This document shows positions 21,146 to 32,945 of a stretch of 64,000 nt of DNA, piece by piece; positions within the stretch are counted from its first letter, which is position 1, and every line of letters starts with the position of its first letter. A model generated the notes under the pieces. It was given only the letters and a program-made list of their open reading frames with translations. It ran no database searches and was not told where the DNA came from. Where the stretch lies: the NCBI GenBank assembly GCA_019914995.1, contig CM034133.1, forward strand, positions 6,714,495-6,778,494, read 5' to 3'. Source of the stretch: Acanthochlamys bracteata. Taxonomy: Eukaryota; Streptophyta; Magnoliopsida; Pandanales; Velloziaceae. The position numbers were made by a program, and so were the translations under genes.

Positions 21146-23582
21146 ATCCATTTACGGTGTGTTCGGATGAAGAGTTCTAAGGAGGAAGAAGTAGAAGAAA
21201 AAAAAACAATAGGAAAGTAAGAAAAAGAAAGGGAACAAAAAATTTTTATAGTATTTAAATAAATTAGTAAAGAGAAAAAAATATAAAAATAAATTATATT
21301 TTGATTAAAAGAATAATTGAAAAATAAATATGAGTAAAAAGATAAAAATGTTTTTTTTATTTATGTAAATTATTATAATATTTATACTTACTAGTTTATT
21401 TGTAAATATTTTTGTCATAAAATTTTGTAAAATTTAACTTTTTTAAATTATTAAATAAGTGCTTACTTATATAATTATTTATAAAAAGATAATTTTTTTA
21501 TTTTCTTGATGCAAATGATAATAGATTAACATGATATAGGAACAAAACAATATGAATTATTTTTTTTTTTACTTATTTTGTTTCACTACGTAAAGAGCTA
21601 CAGAATAAAAAATATATAATTTTCTCATTATCATACTTTTATACTTTGATTATATCTAACTCAAATATATACATATACCAATATTTATTATTGAAATTAT
21701 AGAACCAAAGAATTTGAAACTCATTCTTTAATTACGAAGGATAAATGGCAGCCAAAACAATCAAGCAATCTCTCACAAGAGTAACGTATCACTTAAAACA
21801 TTTACAAAATATTCTTGCAAGAGTAGTGTAATTTTTAAACAAGAAACAAAATGCCATAAAGACAAACATGACATCAACCTGAAGTTATATTCCTAATAAC
21901 TAAATTTAACAGTTTCCACTTCCCAGTCAAGTTGAGCACCAGCACTGCTTACTCATCATCACCTTCCTACAAAACACATCACAAACAAGTTCCGCAGTTA
22001 GAAACTCATTCAAACACTGAAACGCAACTAACAATTATACCAACACCAACAGCAATCCAACATCAACAACAGCAAAAAATTAGAAACAAGTCAACCATGC
22101 ATTCAATGTTAACACTGGTAAGAAACATCAAGACAAGGTGCATTCAATATTAACTATGAAAGATTCTTGATTGATTATCTAGGATTTCAGCAAAAAAAGA
22201 AATAAAGAAAAATGCATTACAGATTTATATATAGAGTACTAACATCTAAACAACAAGGAAGAGCAAGTATATTCTTACTTTGGATTTCAAGGTTCTAGGA
22301 CGGTTTGAAGCCTGATAGTTGATTAACGTCTTCTATGACTAGAAAACTACTTCTCCGCAAGAAAATAGTACTTTCTTATTTATTCCTACCATTTCCCAAA
22401 TTGAAGTGGGTAATAGAATTTATCAGCTAATATTTTAGAACATGAATAACAGCAACCACAGAAAAAAATCTTTTGTATAATAATAGAAAACATACAAGCT
22501 TTTGATATGACAGAATTTGGTTAAGAACACTCATAAAACTCTATATAACAACAAGCTAAAATACGAAAATGTGCTAAATGCACCCTAGTTTCTTAACCAA
22601 ACCTTAAATTCTTCTCATCAAATGCAACAGCCAGATCAACGACCTGGTGAAGAGCTCCAACCTGGATCTTACCAACCACCAGCTCTGTCAGTGACACTTC
22701 CCTGCTGTCTCTGCCCAAATTCACTGCTTTCATTGCAGTCACTAGTTCCAATCTATTAGACCAAACCACAAACATGAATTCTCAATTTGGACAAATCTAA
22801 CTAAATCATGTGAGGCGAGAAAATGAACACATTAAAGTAGCTAGATATACTAAAGTTATTGAAATTTGGGAAATCTATTTCCGTAAATTCTACTACAGAA
22901 CATGAATTGCGATATCATGACTGCATCAAATTAAAAAATTTGATACTCGAGAGCCGAAGCCGTCTGCAAAGCAATGTCAACACGTTTAGCCCAGGTAAGC
23001 GCCATAGCGGCTGCTACTCCGCATGTGCAGGTGATCGGCCAGCGTGCCGTTACAAACATAGTCATAGACAAGCAAATCTCACCTCGTGGATCACAACAGT
23101 ATCCATGAAGCCGAACTAGGTTCGGGTATGAGAGGGAAGAAAGAATCAAAATCTCATTACAGAACGAAGCCTGCAGTGTAGCGGCGACGCAGCTGTTTAA
23201 CTGCAACAGCGCGCCCATCAGGAAGAGAAACCGAGGTCTACCGGAGACAGATCGCCGACGAATGGGAGGGGAAGCGAGCGCGGAGAACAAACAGATAGTG
23301 ATCTGCGCCGATCTGGAGCGAAGACGCGGGAGCAAGCTGGAGCGAAAACGCGGGGGCAGGAATGAGAAAACTCCAGCGCCAGCGGTTCTGTCTCCCTTAT
23401 TCTACCCCGATTTGGGGTGTAATGTTTCTACTCCGGCACAGTAGATTCTTTCCCTCCCTACTTCTCCCGTTCCACCTCCCCTTTCGACGGTATATTACAA
23501 CCCAAACACAATATGGAGGGGAATCGTTTTCCCTTCCCCTCTATTCCCTTTATGAACACCCCCAACCAAACACTGCGTTAGT
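21146..23582. mobile_element. Possible PIF/Harbinger-like insertion carrying kinase pieces
   Basis: Within the HIPP intron, the left boundary reads TTA-CGGTGTGTTCGGAT and the right boundary CCAACCAAACACTGCG-TTA. The inverted ends match at 10 of 14 positions by eye, and both are flanked by TTA, the target size used by PIF/Harbinger elements. If real, this is a non-autonomous element of about 2.4 kb that took up LRK10L sequence. The similarity is weak and could be chance or a series of separate insertions. Confidence 0.3.
22600..23260 (-). pseudogene. LRK10L-type receptor kinase fragments in HIPP intron
   Basis: Two pieces of a receptor-like kinase of the LRK10L (leaf rust 10 locus-like) group lie in the large HIPP intron, same strand. 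The right piece (about 23.22-22.93 kb) has the N-lobe: a DGRAVAVKQL block with the ATP-anchoring Lys, then FCNEILILSSLSYPNLVRLH, a NGTLADHLHM block and LTWAKRVDIALQTASALEY. These are spread over three frames. The left piece (22775-22600) reads ELVTAMKAVNLGRDSREVSL and GKIQVGALHQVVD, typical of the C-lobe. The catalytic loop (HRD), DFG and activation segment that should lie between are missing; only about 155 bp of AT-rich DNA separates the pieces. Not a working kinase. Confidence 0.75.
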
Positions 23583-24382
23583 TTCAAGCAGGTAAAAAAC
23601 AAATTAACTGATCAAGAAAATTGATCAGGTGAAAAAATGTACAGCAACTGAATACTGTTTGTACCTTCAATGCTTTGGAGAATCCTCTCGACTTTCCTCT
23701 TGCAACCTTGGCAGTGGATAGAGACCTTGAGAACCCACGTTTGTAAGCAAAAGTACAAACAAGAATATCTAGCTAAAATAACAAAGCGTCGTTCAGAAAG
23801 CAGGATATTATTAAAATGAATGAAGGAAGAATAATAAGGTGCTGTTTGATTCTCCGTTTCAAAAATTATTTATCAATTTTTTCAATATTTTTTTATTTTA
23901 TATTTTTTAATATATATTTTATAAATATATAAAAAATTTATTTAAAAATTTAGAAAGTGTAGAAAAATTTTACGAAGTGAGATTTTTTTATTACATATTT
24001 TTATTATTTTTTTTGAAGTAAAAAAAATATAATTTTTTTTTAAAAAAACAAAAATATCTTCTATTTTACAAAAGCTTCATTTTATAAGCAATCCCAAACG
24101 CCTCCTAAATTGGTTTGTGTGAAAAAGCTTGCCTTGAACTTGAGTGGTTCTGTTGCTGGTGCTGGTGAAAAAGCCATGGAACGGAAGGTATAGAAATAAT
24201 CCAGATTGCAGAGAAGTTATTAGTACTGGTTTGTTAGTGAAATTGGAAAGAAAGGAAAGAGAAATTTCAGACGAGAATGCGGAAGGGTAGTGGGTAGAAA
24301 GAGAGAGGAAGTGGTGCTTGTGTTTGGGTTAATGCGTTGGGACTGGTTGGACAAAATCAAGTGCAAATACAGTCGGCGTCTC

Positions 24383-24388
24383 TTTATA
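24383..24388 (-). promoter_or_regulatory. TATA box of the HIPP gene
   Basis: The minus strand reads GGTTATAAAGAGA about 205 bp before the exon 1 ATG. This places the likely transcript start near 24355 with a 5' leader of about 180 nt. Confidence 0.5.
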
Positions 24389-24595
24389 ACCTCTTCGATT
24401 TCCCCTTTCATTTATTTCTTTCTTAAGATTTGCAATATCAATTTACTAAATAGTGTTACTCTTCAACCAGACGGTGAGTTAGAACTTTTAGAAGTCCAGC
24501 TCATCCAAATCATAGTGTACTGAAAAACCATGAATTGCTATAGTTTACAATTAGGGTCTCATCATGCAAAATTATCATCATTTCTTTACTTATAA

Positions 24596-24620
24596 TTTTT
24601 TTTTTTTTTTTTTTTTTTTT
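24596..24620 (+). repeat. Poly(T) run, 25 bp
   Basis: An uninterrupted T run upstream of the HIPP promoter. It may be the poly(A) tail of a minus-strand retroposon, but no recognisable body is attached. Confidence 0.7.
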
Positions 24621-26576
24621 GAAGAAGGTAGAGTTTGTCGTCAGTCCCACCGGCTTTCAAAATGTATTTTTCGTAGTTCTAAATATTTGATATTTTTATA
24701 AATAATTTAGTCATATTTAAATAAAATATATTAAATTTGAATTATTAAACCATGTGAATGAGATATATTTTGATGGAAGAAGCACCATATCCCAAATATA
24801 TAAGTTTTGATATCTAAATAACTTTTTATAATAAAAACTTTCATAATTTAGTTTTTACATGAAAATTTAGAAGTATAAATTAGGGATAAGGAATCGAACA
24901 TTTTATATTATGTTTCTGCTTTTATTGACGAAATTGTACCTCCGGTGTGGAGAGCAATCTGGACTCTTCGTCGCAACAAAAGGTGCAATGTGGGTTATTT
25001 GCTTTGTGCCTTGTTTTCTTTTTGGTGAATACTTGGATTCTTTAAGTTCTCATTTCGTTTATGATGTCGATTCTAAACAATCAACCAGTCTAATTAAGCG
25101 TTGCATTTCTTCGATGCTTTTCTCTTCTTTTGTACTTTATCAGTTTGCTCATTAAAGCGTTTCTTAAGAAATGCAAAATTAAGAATTCAAATTAAATGAA
25201 AACTTCTTAAAAAATAAAAGTAAAGTCTTGTTTTTGTTCATCATAATCATTTTGGTTTTAAAATGTATTAGTGATGATGATGCAATCGATGTTGAATTAG
25301 ATGAAAGCTTGCAAATTTTCTATATCGAAAATAAAAGTTAATGAGTACTATTTTATTTAGGGTCTTTTCTTAGTTTCGAAACGTTAGGTATTCCTTGTTT
25401 TTAATCAAATTAAAAGAAGAGATACAATACAATAAAAAATTCAATGCTGACTTTTACAGATAAATTGACTTTAGCTTTTTATGATCATTGGTGAAATTGT
25501 TTGTGGGTTTCTTTTTTCTTTTTTCAATTTCTAGATAGCTCAAAGAGGGAAATAACAAATATTAATTTTTCCACTACATGCTTTAATCTAATGTAACCTT
25601 CCTTTAGTGGGACTAAATCGTTCTCGCCCATCATTCATAGTGACATGGTATTAGTTAATTGGCCGCTATATATGTAATGTCCTCCAACTTTTTCGACTAT
25701 TAATAAGATTAATGATTTGATATTCTTTCGCTTTTCGACAAAAATTTCAATTTGACTTTGTGTAGTTTATTATTCAAATATCCTCGTTTTTTATAAAACA
25801 AAAAAAACTACCAGTTAGTCTTATATATAAAATTATAAATAATTTCGATAGTAGAAAATTTTTCATACTACCAATTTATTTTGATAAATTCAAAAAATAC
25901 ATGTTTTGAACTGTCAATATTTGATACTGTGGACAACAGTAACTGTGAAATAGAGGAACCCATGCGAATAGAAAAGGAGAAAAAGGAAGAAACTAAGAAC
26001 ATGCCTCGTTGGAGCCGACGGCCGACATTTGATTGTTGGACTTATTCTGACTGTACCCGAAGGACATCTAAGGTTGCAATGTAATAGTGTGTTTGATTTA
26101 GTAACAGAGAAGTAATTGCAACAATTAGCGTGAGAATACTATTTGAATGGTGTCTTTGGTGTCAAAGTTGTTACAAATCACTTTTTAAATAGTGATCCAG
26201 ATGAACCCAAGTGCAAACTAAAATGACTCAGGTGCCAATAAAAATTTTGATCATTTAGGTATGTATCAGTCTGTATGGGATTTTTATTGTCTGAATTCAA
26301 TTTTAGTAGGACTTCTATGGAAAAGTTTGTTGTTAAAGAGTTTGTTAGATTGTAACCAGTGCAAATATAATTCAACAAGGGGCATGACTAGATGAGGCAT
26401 GCAGGTTGGGAATTACAATGTAGTTTCATAGCTTTAGTTCTATTTAATCTCCTTCAGAATTATAATTGTATCAAAGTTAACTTACTATTGCAATTAATTA
26501 CAAACCAAATTTTATTCATTCTAAACATATATTGATTATCTACTGAAAAGCCGATAAAATGGATAGTGCAGAGCCT

Positions 26577-26617
<41 letters not shown>

Positions 26618-26983
26618 GAAAGTTAGAAGAAGGTGGATTTAATATGTATGGTTGAAATAATAGATAAAGTTCGACAAGTTGATCTACAAAAATATGCATT
26701 TAATACATATATTTTGGTTCTCTCTCAATTGTTTATATTATTGGTTCTTTGTCAAAAATTAAAAAATGATAAATATTCATAAAATTTGATTTTTAACTAA
26801 ATAAAATAGCATATATCAAATGAGATAGTTCAGATATTTCTATCTGAAACTGGATTTTAACAAAACAAATTAGATAATAGAAACTTTTCCATTACCTAAA
26901 TAATTTTGTTATTAGAAGAATCTACCCATTGAAAGTTAGGAAAGCTCTGGCAAAGATGAATATAAGTAAAATCATTTGATAAG
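24621..26983. other. AT-rich intergenic DNA
   Basis: No gene recognised. The frame 24910-25155 and others are short and unlike known proteins. Contains the (TA)n microsatellite at 26584-26614. Confidence 0.5.
26584..26614. repeat. (TA)n microsatellite
   Basis: About fifteen TA units, uninterrupted. Confidence 0.95.
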
Positions 26984-27930
26984 ATGGAATCCTAATTAAA
27001 TATGGAGGCATTTAGGTCAAATGCACATTACATGCTAAAATATAGTTTAATGTTATTTAAAAAGTGATAAGATGTTAAATGGATGGAGGAAAATGCTGTA
27101 GTGCCTAGTTATAAATATAGGAGACATTCACAATGTACGATTTATATAGGAATCAAGCTCATGAGCCATACTATTTAATTATAGAGAGGGTTATTGAAAA
27201 TGAATGAGATATAATTTGAAGATTTCAGATAATCAGTTCGATTCTATCCCAAAGAGATCTACTATGAAAGTAATTTATTTCCGCAAGACATCGATGGAAC
27301 AATATAGAAAAAAGGAACAAAAACTACATAGTTTTTTTTATCTATTTAGAAAAAGCTTACGATATAGTATCTAAATAAGTGTTATGTCGGTGTTTGGAAA
27401 AAAAAATATATCTGATAGATAGCAATATAAAGATCATTAAGAATATGTAAAATAGAGTAGTCACTCGAATATATTATAATGATGATAATAGCAGAGAGTT
27501 CCTATTACTGTAAGTTTACGTCAATGTAGAACTTTAAATCTTTACCTATTTGTATTAATAATAGATGAACTCCTCAGCATATTTAAGATAAAGTATCATC
27601 GTATATGTTATTCACCAATGATATAATTTTAGTTGACAAGACAAACAAAAGTTTAAATTATAAATTAGAATATTTAACTAGTACCTTATAATTGAAGGGT
27701 CTAAAATTAAGCAGAACCAACATAAAAAATATGTATTATCATTTTAATAAAAATAAAAATGATGATTACACTATTATGCCATAGAGGATTGCGCTGAACC
27801 ATAATTACTATTTAGATTTGATTATTCATAAGAAAGGAAAATTTGAAGAGATGCTATTTATATGATTAAAATAGGTGGATGAAATGCGGACGTGCTATCG
27901 AAATCTTGTATGATAAGAATATTCTTTTAC
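26984..27930 (+). mobile_element. LINE (non-LTR) reverse transcriptase relic
   Basis: The plus strand reads, in shifting frames, the RT of a plant L1-like element: a GIKLMSHT block near 27.16 kb, ISDNQFDSIPKRSTMKVIYF near 27.23 kb (normally ...QFGF.PGRST...), a degenerate DLEKAYD block near 27.35 kb, a MDELL-like block near 27.56 kb, and a degenerate F-A-D-D-I block near 27.61 kb, ending in an RLN.. segment near 27.92 kb. Many stops. The 5' part (endonuclease) and poly(A) tail are not seen. Confidence 0.7.
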
Positions 27931-30180
27931 GACTAAATTATCATATTTACCCCCTGCTTGGTTGGGGATGAACGAAGGTGAATTGAGATGTGAAAAAATT
28001 TAGCTTCAATAATCTTGTTGGCAAAACTTATATAAGATGAATGAAAATTAATTTCACATTTCGTTATCATATCAGTATTGTCAGCTCCTAACTGGATCGG
28101 ACCATTCGGCTCCGGCTCTTCACTCGTTGTCCGCTTCGGTGTCGTCAAATTCGTCACTCTGCTCTATCAATTTCATCGCTCTGACACCGGCTTCTCAAAT
28201 TTGTCGCCTCTACTACTTTGCTTCGTGCCTCAAATCAATGCTTCACGCTGCTGCTCCTCTTTAGCACGATTCTGTTCCATTGCTTTGGCTATAATTTCAT
28301 CGCTGCTCCCGCTGGCTTCTCTACTGTTCGCAATTTCGGTCTTCTTCGCTACTCCGACTGCTTTGCTCCACCACATTTTCTATCGCCATGACTTAATTGT
28401 ACTCCACTTTTGTGATCCGGCAGACCTTTCGCTGCTGCAAAATGTTTGTTATCGGCTTTAATCACTCTTCTGTTTTTGTCACATAATTTTCAACAATTCC
28501 ACAAACTAGCTTATGGTTCCATGTTCCTCTTGTCTTCTTTGTTATCTAAAGATTTAAACTTAAGATAAGAAAGAATTAAGGTTTCACTCTTTTTCTTTCT
28601 TTTGTTTCGAAAGTTAAATTTGAATCTATATGATCTTTATTTTGCAGACGTTTTTGTACGATTCTCTGCTCGGTTTATTTTTATGCACTAGCATTCTTCC
28701 ATGATTCGTTTCCGAAAAGATTTTGTCTGATGCTCTTACTATTTGATCAAAAGCTCTTTAAAGAATGTCTCACTGAATGAATGAATTATGTATGGCTGTT
28801 CAGGCAGCAAAAAGAGCTGTAAAAATATTTCTTTCTTACAAAAGACGACATGGTTCGCGCAGCTCTAGTGATTCTTTCTATTGTGAATACTGCACTAGCC
28901 TTGGTACGAGAAAATTTCTCAAGCGAGCCATTAATGACACTCAAAGTAAGTCTCTTGATCAAAACCTTTACATAAAAAATTTCTATTGATTGGAGTAAAC
29001 TCGTATTTCTTTTTACTATTTTTCTGTCTTGTTTCTCTTTGGAGCTGGATGATGAAGTTGACATGTTGACTCGCCGGGTCACCCTTAATCCATATGGGAC
29101 GGAAAAATAGATCGCCCATTCGGATTGGTTCTGATAACATTGAATCTGACGGGAGATTAAACTCGTACTCACCGATTCGTCCGTCGTCGGGTAAGTAGTG
29201 TAAAGTAAGTGAACAGCAAATGAATGCATTATTTGTTACGACTGTACACTTGTTTGTTTTTATAACTTGTTATGTTTTTTCTCGCTCGCGCGAATGAAGC
29301 TCACTGCAACTGAACTTGATCGCTGCTCCCGGCTCGATCCGGCCGGTACTTGATCTCGTTCTCTATTCTTTCTTTGTTGGGAGGTTGATCTCTCTGTCTC
29401 TTGTTTTCGCGCCCGTCGTTGATCTCTTTCACGCATTCCTTCAATAATCTCAGAAGCCTTTGAATGAATTATAGGTATGATTCCTTAATTTCTTCGTCAG
29501 ATTCGCGCTTTTTATTTTGTAATCGAGCAATTTGACCGAAATCGATCATTTACAAACTTCTAATCTCGAAATTTTTTATTATGATTATTGAATTTGATGT
29601 GGTTTGTCTATTTGTTTGTTGTTTGAGATGGATAGTGCGTTTGTTCTTTTGCTGCGGAATGAATTTTGTCAATTGCTTGTTGATTTTGTAATATGCATTA
29701 ACTGAATCTCTGAGATAATTTTTTGCATTTTTTTTTTTTTTTTTGCATATTAGGTGTTCAATTTAGTTATGGTTATGGGATTCCAGTGTTAGAATTTGCT
29801 GTTGATTTGGTAGATGATCTATATTTCTATTAATTTCAGAAAATGTTGGGAGATTGTAATAGTTATGGGATAGACTTACAATCTTCTTAATGCTAAACTT
29901 TCTTATTTAGAACATAAAAACATTAATTTTGTGTAACTTTCATTTTATTGTCCTGATAGTGAATGTTGATGTGATTTTTTATTTTAATATACTTATGACC
30001 AACTTACTTGGAGTATAGATAAGGCTTGTGTTATAGATGTTACTAATGGGTCTGATTTCCAATTAACTGACTGTGAGCGTTGATACCAATTAGCTACTGT
30101 CGGTTATAGGTCTAGGTGAAAAAGAACTTGCACAGAGGTTGTATTCTGTGGGTTCTTTATGAATGACAATGCTTAAGTAA
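27931..30180. other. GC-rich island, no recognised gene
   Basis: Base composition rises sharply at 28.06-28.45 and 29.28-29.46 kb, with several CpGs and pyrimidine-rich stretches. The second island is followed by AG|GTATGATT at 29.47 kb, resembling a 5' leader exon and donor site of a plus-strand gene. Frames at 28078-28461, 28777-28989 and 28786-29229 do not look like known proteins. It could be an untranslated first exon of a gene or a non-coding transcript, or simply captured GC-rich sequence. Confidence 0.3.
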
Positions 30181-30196
30181 GTGTGTGTGTGTGTGT
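30181..30196. repeat. (GT)n microsatellite
   Basis: Eight GT units followed by a T-rich tract. Confidence 0.9.
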
Positions 30197-30439
30197 TTTT
30201 TTGTTCTTTTTTTTTTTAATGACAACTTACTTAATGTTTGATGTTGTATTAGCTTGGCAGTTGCCCAAGTTCTCAATTTGTTTGATTTCGAAATTATGCT
30301 TTAAATTCACATTATGCCAACTGTTCTTTCTCTATTTTGTTTTTAGTGATATGTTTCTCTACTGCCATGAAGTTATGGTCTATTTAGAACACATTTTCTT
30401 TTTGCTCTACATTGGCTGTAGGTTTCTAATGATGTGTTT

Positions 30440-30700
30440 CTAGCTTCAACCAAACCATGCAGGCCTTCTAACTTAAGCCCTAACTCGTTGCTACAAAACC
30501 TCTACTATGAGCTTCAAAACAGGATGGTCCTGATATTGAGATACTAATTGACAATGGTAATCAATTCAGCATCATTGTAGTTGATCCTGAAGTACTAGTT
30601 GACAATGTAGGGTCCTGACCTTCAAAACAGTATGGTCCTGACAAAGTTCAGCTTGAGAAAACAGTCTTTCCATTTAATCGCATTGTAGTGTAAGCTTCTG
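30440..30700 (+). repeat. Imperfect short repeats around GGTCCTGA
   Basis: The segment contains repeated phrases: TTCAAAACAG.ATGGTCCTGA twice, TACTA.TTGACAATG twice and a further GGGTCCTGACC. No open frame of note. This may be a decayed coding repeat or local duplication; I do not recognise it. Confidence 0.35.
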
Positions 30701-30889
30701 TTGTAGATTGGAAACACAAAATGTAAAATGTCAGATGCGTTTGTTTCAGTTAACCTGTAGTCTTTGATTTATGTTATATTCCAAATTCGGTTGCTTGTAT
30801 TGCACGTTGAAAGTTATGATCTCAAAAGTATCCTTCTTTGCATATGCTCAGCTAGAACAGTTTTCTGAATCATTATCAGTTCTAATGGA

Positions 30890-31040
30890 GGTAGGTTTTG
30901 TCAATTTTTATTTTTTTAATTATTTTGATCAAGAGTTTTGATGGAGGTCAATTCGTATTTCGGTTTAGCTAAAGTTTTGTCAACAAGTTTTGAACTCATG
31001 ATTTTTCATATTTAATGATTGTGATTGGGTTTGAAGATAT
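30890..31040 (+). repeat. Partial copy of MITE-like repeat
   Basis: Shares with 31189-31557 the phrases GATCAAGAG.T..GATGGAGGT, ATTCGT.TTTCG.TT, AAA.TTTTGT and ATTTTTCATAT.TAA..GT..GATTG..TT, in the same orientation. Only the right half of the repeat is present. Confidence 0.6.
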
Positions 31041-31059
31041 TGCTGATCACTTTTGGCAT

Positions 31060-31175
31060 GTGCCTACTATATATATAAATATTTATATGTATGTGTATAT
31101 ATATGTATGTATATGTATATATATATGTATGTATATGTATATATTATATATATATATATATATACACATGTATAT
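31060..31175. repeat. Compound (TA)n/(TATG)n microsatellite
   Basis: TATA, TATG and TGTA units in mixed tandem order, directly left of the complete MITE-like copy. Confidence 0.9.
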
Positions 31176-31188
31176 ATGTATGTGTGGT

Positions 31189-31557
31189 GGGGATAATGAC
31201 ACCTCATTCTTAGGGACACCTCTTTCCAAAAGGGTGCCTAAAAAATTGTGATTATAATTTTCTCCGTTGGATATTACAAATTACGAGTTATAAATACGGT
31301 AATAAAATTTTAAGTCAATCGGATTACGAATCAATCTTTATCAAATTTTTTGATCAAAATGACATAAAAAAGTATTTTTATCAAATTTTATTATTTATAT
31401 CTGTTGATCAAGAGCTGGATGGAGGTTGATTCGTTTTCGATTGAGTTAAAATTTTGTTAGAATATTTTGACTAATAATTTTTCATATATAACGGTGGAGA
31501 TTGAATTTAAAATTTTAGAGGAAAAAGGGTGCCCCTAAGTTGTGGTGCCCCTATTCC
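31189..31557. mobile_element. MITE-like element, complete copy
   Basis: 369 bp with imperfect terminal inverted repeats: left GGGGATAATGACACC then CTTAGGGACACC; right end, reverse-complemented, GGAATAGGGGCACC then CTTAGGGGCACC. No coding capacity. Related copies lie at 30.89-31.04 and 34.07-34.40 kb, all in the same orientation. The superfamily and target duplication are not clear. Confidence 0.6.
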
Positions 31558-32049
31558 TATATATTTATCTGAATTCATTGTTTTAAACTTATCCTGTATT
31601 AGGATATCCCAGAGTTTATAGTTTTTGTCAAACTCTGAATTTCATATTCTCCGCTAGATTAATCAATAGATCTATGATTGTGTTAATTTCAGAATATTCT
31701 GAATGAAGAGTATGACTAAATTCTGTCTTTTAAAAATTTTATTTGATCAAATAATCGTCAAATGTTTTTTGATCATCCTGGTTAATTTGGTTTTTTCAAA
31801 TTTAACCATTTTACCACATACTCATCATTTTTTGACATTTTACTGTCGCAGGATGGATAAATATATGGAATGTAAAGAATATTTGTCTCATCAATAATTC
31901 CCTATTGAAAAGATTCATTACAATAGCCGATCTTTTAGAGACTATGAATGTTGGAGGAGTTGGGACTATCTCTAGCTTTCCGTAGAACTCTTGTAATACA
32001 ACGAGTCCTTTTAAGGTCAAGGTATTTTCCCTAAATGGGACTATAAAAC

Positions 32050-32482
32050 TTCTGTCTAGAAGATGACTATATCCTAATGGAATATCATTGTGGTAAGCAA
32101 TTTACCATAACTCAAAGAGTTACCTATATTATGAGAATTTTGACGAATAAATGTTCTGAAATAGAAGCATCTCGTCAATTAAAGAAATGACAACACTCTT
32201 ATTGTTCTAATATCTATACACCACAAGTATATGGATATGAGCATGAACATAAGAGAAAAACTAGGAAATACACAAAGCGAAAGCAAAGTGGACCTCCTAG
32301 AAAGAAAAGATATTTTCTTAGAAAGTCAAATAGGAGAAAATCCTATCTTTCTCAAGGAAAATATGTACGCAAATTCAATCGAAGAATAGTGCACAAAAAG
32401 AAATTAAAATGCATATCATTCCACTATAATATGCTTCTCTTGAAAAGAGATGAACTGGTAAATTTACAGTAAACTGGTGTTC
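32050..32482 (+). pseudogene. Coat-protein-like basic region of the relic
   Basis: The plus frame, with a stop near 32.19 kb, ends in a strongly basic segment (for example KRKTRKYTKRKQ near 32.26 kb and KKRYFLRKSNRRKSY near 32.31 kb) and then a degenerate Cys-containing stretch. Such a basic run before a zinc knuckle is a known feature of caulimovirid coat proteins. The knuckle itself is not intact. Damaged and not translatable as a whole. Confidence 0.45.
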
Positions 32483-32599
32483 ACTGAAACTTACTTTAAT
32501 AATTAAACCCATTTTCGTTTGTATCTGGGTAATAATTTGAATTGGTTAAGTGGTGATTTGAATGAGGATAATCCTCTTCATTTTCACTATAACCATTTT

Positions 32600-32905
32600 G
32601 GTCTACTTCTTCAAACATATAAGGAAGATAATATAGTTCTATCTCACCTGCATGATGGTAATCTAGAATATTTATAGGTGTACTCTGACTACTATAACTA
32701 GGTGAGTTAATACTTGAAACACTTTTTCATCTTCGTCTGAAGATGTCTCTAGAATAGTGTATTGTCTTGATAATTCTTCCCTTCAAAGTTGAAGAGACTC
32801 GATATGTACTATATCGTGACTCGATATATCTTCAATTTCTTCAAACTGTTGGTCCAATGGACTTGCACACAAGTCTGTGGGCGATTACCTTGCCCTGGTA
32901 GCCAT
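32600..32905 (-). pseudogene. Minus-strand frame after the tRNA-Met site
   Basis: Starts with ATG at 32905, 40 nt after the PBS-like site, and meets a stop after six codons and another further on. The same frame otherwise continues with acidic sequence (LETSSDEDEKVFQVL near 32.72 kb). Position just after the primer site fits the first frame of a caulimovirid or the leader of a retroelement. Function not assignable. Confidence 0.35.
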
Positions 32906-32945
32906 TCCATTGTCTAGTTGTAAAATAATTAAAATATAGAACAAG

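Larger units (their letters stand above)
20450..24177 (-). pseudogene. HIPP-type heavy-metal-associated protein, broken
   Basis: A gene of the heavy-metal-associated (isoprenylated) plant protein family. Exon 1 (24177-24133) starts MAFSPAPATEPLKFK. Exon 2 (23740-23665) gives TWVLKVSIHCQGCKRKVERI then LQSIEG, with the metal-binding CxxC of the HMA fold. After a 2533-bp intron, exon 3 (from 21131) starts VYTV and includes ETLTERMINKCGKNAQLI, then Asn/Gly/Lys-rich low-complexity sequence and ends HQSTSNV at 20450. Splice phases match the family. Lesions: donor GC after exon 1, no AG acceptor before exon 2 (TTACAA|ACG), two frame disruptions near 21.1 kb, a frame break at 20.83 kb and an in-frame TAA at 20.565 kb. 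The C-terminal CaaX box typical of HIPPs is absent. Low-complexity exon 3 could also make sequencing or assembly slips look like lesions. Confidence 0.8.

Noticed and set aside
22859-23119. Plus-strand frame of 86 codons in the HIPP intron
   Set aside because: Antisense to the LRK10L N-lobe piece, which has clear kinase motifs on the minus strand.
26460-26699. 79-codon minus frame over the (TA)n tract
   Set aside because: The run of alternating Ile/Tyr is simply the translated microsatellite.
31015-31251. 78-codon plus frame over the TATG microsatellite
   Set aside because: Its Tyr/Ile/Met/Cys repeats come from the simple repeat.
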